From Streptomyces venezuelae (GTDB taxonomy: Bacteria > Actinomycetota > Actinomycetes > Streptomycetales > Streptomycetaceae), in assembly GCF_008642375.1 (NCBI RefSeq), contig NZ_CP029194.1, positions 5,635,001-5,699,000 on the forward strand: a stretch of 64,000 nucleotides of DNA, in the 5' to 3' direction. Made by a program: the position numbers and the translations under genes. Every line of letters starts with the position of its first letter. Position 1 is the stretch's first letter. Below are positions 62,127 through 64,000 of the stretch, one piece after another. Below the pieces are notes generated by a model that saw only the letters and a program-made list of their open reading frames with translations, was not told the origin of the DNA and made no database searches.

Positions 62127-63176
62127 TCACTTGTAGAGGGGCTCGGGCGGCCCGGTTATCCCGGGCAGGTCCGCCTTCAGCCAGCGCTCGTAGGCCTTCT
62201 GCCAGGGGCCGTTCCGGTAGTCGACGAGGACCTTGTTGACCCGGCGGACCAGGTCGTCGTTCCCGAGCTTGGCGGCCACCCCGTAGTACTCCGTGGTGAA
62301 CGGCCGGCCCTTGAGCTCGACCGCCGGGTCCTGGGCGGCCTGACCGGCCGCGAGCGCGTTGTCCGTGACGACCGCGTCGACCTCGCCGAGCTGGAGCCGG
62401 GCCAGACAGTCCAGCTGGTTCGGGACGGTCAGCAGGTCCTTGTCGTCCTTGGTGCCGTCGGCGTCGTCCTTGAAGACCGCGCCGAAGGAGTTCTTCTCCA
62501 GCTCCTCGTAGGCCGTGGACCCCTCGGCGGTGCAGATCCGCTTGCCGCGCAGCGAGGAGTCGTAGCCGGTGATGTCCTTGGCGAGCTTGGGCGCCAGGAC
62601 CTGCTGCCCGGCCCGGAAGTAGGCGGTGGAGAAGGCGACCTGCTGGATCCGCTTGCAGTTGATCGTCATCGTGCGCACGACGAGGTCGACCTTGCCGCTG
62701 TCCAGCGCGGCGATCCGCTGGTTCGTCGGGATCGCCCGGAAGATCACCGCGTTCTCGTCGCCGAGGACGTCCCGCGCGATGGCCCGGGCCAGATCGATGT
62801 CGAACCCCTCCAGAGTGCGGCTCTCCGGGTTCCGGTAGCCCCAGCGGTAGCTGGACTGGTCGACGCCGACGACGAGCTTCCCGCGCGCCTTGATCGCCTG
62901 GATCGAGGGGCCGTCCGCCGAGTCGGGCCGGAGCGAGGCCTCCGGGTTCTCGCAGGTGTCCGCCGCGGCCCGGTCGACGACCTGCACCCCGGTGCCCACA
63001 CCGTGGCCGGGACCGGTCGTCCGGGGCGTCGCGGCCGCGCCGCTTCCGTCGTGCGCCAGCGGCAGCAGCGTCAGCGAGGCGGTGAGCCCACAGGCCACGG
63101 CCATGGCGGAAACCCCGCCCCAGCCACGCAGCCGCTGTGCGGCCCGCCGCACCAGCGGGTCCGTGCCGTTCGGCAT
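62127..63176 (-). CDS. glnH: GlnH-like amino acid-binding protein
   Basis: A 349-aa SBP_bac_3 protein. After a hydrophobic N-terminal helix (VSAMAVACGLTASLTLLPLA) the type-2 periplasmic fold includes KLVVGVDQSSYRWGYRNPESRTLEGFDIDLARAIARDVLG, RIAALDSGKVDLVVRTMTINCKR and GKRICTAEGSTAYEEL. The N-terminal Cys sits inside the hydrophobic stretch, so a lipobox is doubtful. In mycobacteria GlnH binds aspartate/glutamate and signals through GlnX to PknG; no permease gene is here, matching sensing rather than transport. 17 bp separate it from GlnX. Confidence 0.85.
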   Translation of the reverse strand: MPNGTDPLVRRAAQRLRGWGGVSAMAVACGLTASLTLLPLAHDGSGAAATPRTTGPGHGVGTGVQVVDRAAADTCENPEASLRPDSADGPSIQAIKARGKLVVGVDQSSYRWGYRNPESRTLEGFDIDLARAIARDVLGDENAVIFRAIPTNQRIAALDSGKVDLVVRTMTINCKRIQQVAFSTAYFRAGQQVLAPKLAKDITGYDSSLRGKRICTAEGSTAYEELEKNSFGAVFKDDADGTKDDKDLLTVPNQLDCLARLQLGEVDAVVTDNALAAGQAAQDPAVELKGRPFTTEYYGVAAKLGNDDLVRRVNKVLVDYRNGPWQKAYERWLKADLPGITGPPEPLYK

Positions 63177-63193
63177 GCCGCCCCCTCTCGCCC

Positions 63194-64000
63194 TCACCGG
63201 TACTCCGACAGTCTGCGGTTGATGCCGAGCACGGCGCCCGCCGCGCCCAGGATCCCGAGCGCCGCCGCGCCCAGCGGCAGGGCCGCCAGCGCGTCCCTGG
63301 CGTCGGCGGCGGAGCGGGTGAACTCGGCCTGCTCGTGGGCGAGGGCCCGCTCCAGGGCCGCGTCGACCTGGTCGAAGGACTGGCCCGTCGTCTCCTTGGC
63401 GCCGACGATCCGGCTGAGCGCGCCCTCGAAGTTGCCGGCCTCGTCCTCGGCGCGGGCCGCCTTGTGGCGCTTCTGCCACTCGCCCGTACGCGAGGCCGCC
63501 TCGTCCACGGGGCTGCGCCCGGCGTCGTCGTCGGCGAGCTCCCGCGCCGAGGCGAGCGCGGTCGTCAGGACGGTCATGCTCGCCGTGTAGTCCGCCTCGT
63601 ACTTGTCGCTCTTGCCGTCCTCCGTGAGGACGGAGCCCCGGGAGACCACGGCGAGGTTCTCGTTGGCGCGGGCCGTGAGCGAGCTGATCCGGGCCTGGTT
63701 GAGAAGCTGGAGGGACTCCTGCCCGTGCGCCCGGGCGTTGTTCAGCTCGGCCCGCGCGACGGTGTGCGCGGCGAGGAGCCAGACCAGCACGACCAGCGAG
63801 GCGGCGGTCGCGGCGAGGAGGCCCTGGTTGAACACCCGGTGGGTGCGGACGTAGTTGCGGCGCTGCGCCCAGGCCAGCACGGCGAGGGCGAGCAGCCCGA
63901 GCCCGAGCGACAGGAAGGGCCAGGTGCGGGCGGAGTCGTCGTCCTCGTGGAGCCGCCGGGTCTCCGCCGCGTACAGCCGCTCGGCGGCCGGCAGCAGCTC
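63194..64000 (-). CDS. glnX: GlnX-like membrane sensor (5' end beyond window)
   Basis: Open on the reverse strand to the window edge, so the N-terminus is missing; at least 268 residues are encoded. Helices: WPFLSLGLGLLALAVLAW, GLLAATAASLVVLVWLLAAH and, at the C-terminus, LPLGAAALGILGAAGAVLGI before RRLSEYR. Between the last two lies a helical extracytoplasmic domain (about 140 residues) with long Ala/Glu/Arg helices typical of four-helix sensors. Placement directly before glnH and pknG matches mycobacterial GlnX, which relays GlnH ligand state to the kinase. Confidence 0.75.
   Translation of the reverse strand, partial: ELLPAAERLYAAETRRLHEDDDSARTWPFLSLGLGLLALAVLAWAQRRNYVRTHRVFNQGLLAATAASLVVLVWLLAAHTVARAELNNARAHGQESLQLLNQARISSLTARANENLAVVSRGSVLTEDGKSDKYEADYTASMTVLTTALASARELADDDAGRSPVDEAASRTGEWQKRHKAARAEDEAGNFEGALSRIVGAKETTGQSFDQVDAALERALAHEQAEFTRSAADARDALAALPLGAAALGILGAAGAVLGINRRLSEYR

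Overview
The window is high-GC actinobacterial chromosome, almost certainly Streptomyces. Support: very high third-position GC in every real gene, SARP and PucR-type regulators, paired CrcB channels, an SSB paralogue without the acidic tail (SsbB type), an LAETG-anchored thioester surface protein, and a PknG-GlnH-GlnX kinase operon. Most assignments rest on motifs and domain architecture read by eye; no database search was possible.

Layout. 1-5.9 kb: a possible gene tail, a VWA lipoprotein, a DUF1772 membrane protein, a SARP regulator behind a good housekeeping-type promoter, and a GAF/PucR-type regulator ending in a perfect 22-bp inverted repeat. 6-13.3 kb: an IS701-like protein that lacks the usual first catalytic aspartate, two overlapping crcB genes, uricase, an AlkZ/AlkX-like glycosylase, a DUF2079 membrane protein and a YrdC-domain protein.

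13.3-27.7 kb is the highlight, a compact biosynthetic locus. A divergent LuxR-type regulator and a 53-aa secreted-looking peptide ORF precede a tightly packed, co-directional set: a SidA/IucD-family lysine or ornithine N-hydroxylase, a stand-alone cupin, a MetRS-like enzyme, an ATP-grasp ligase, a DDAH/arginine-hydrolase-like enzyme, a small protein of the family mislabelled 'n-acetylglutamate synthase', a second ATP-grasp ligase, a DAO-type flavin oxidase, a PEP mutase/isocitrate lyase family enzyme, a BBE-type flavin oxidase, an MFS exporter and a third ATP-grasp ligase. N-hydroxylase + cupin + MetRS-like enzyme + DAO-type oxidase is the known recipe for forming an N-N bond between N6-hydroxylysine and glycine and releasing hydrazinoacetate (s56-p1 pathway). 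Here the hydrazine synthetase is split into two translationally coupled genes and no NRPS or PKS is present, so the inferred product is a hydrazine-containing small peptide or amide built by ATP-grasp ligases. I cannot match it to a described product.

27.8-35.3 kb: a YjbR-fusion protein, then an arsenic island (arsC, two arsR, an AqpS-like channel, an ArsO-like monooxygenase, an ArsN-like acetyltransferase, a Cys-tailed flavoprotein, an MFS transporter) closed by a terminator and tRNA-Arg(TCT). 35.6-45 kb: two dynamin/Era-like GTPases, ssbB, the thioester surface protein, ettA, a thioesterase, an unknown protein and a GNAT. 45-52.2 kb: a LolCDE/MacB-like ABC module whose ATPase carries an AbrB-like C-terminal hairpin, plus two large FtsX-type permeases. 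52.4-64 kb: truncated haemoglobin, a GGGGTC hexamer array, a PCMT-like methyltransferase, and a reverse-strand operon GlnX-GlnH-coiled coil-PknG-PP2C-VWA-FHA that reads as an amino-acid-sensing Ser/Thr phosphorylation module.
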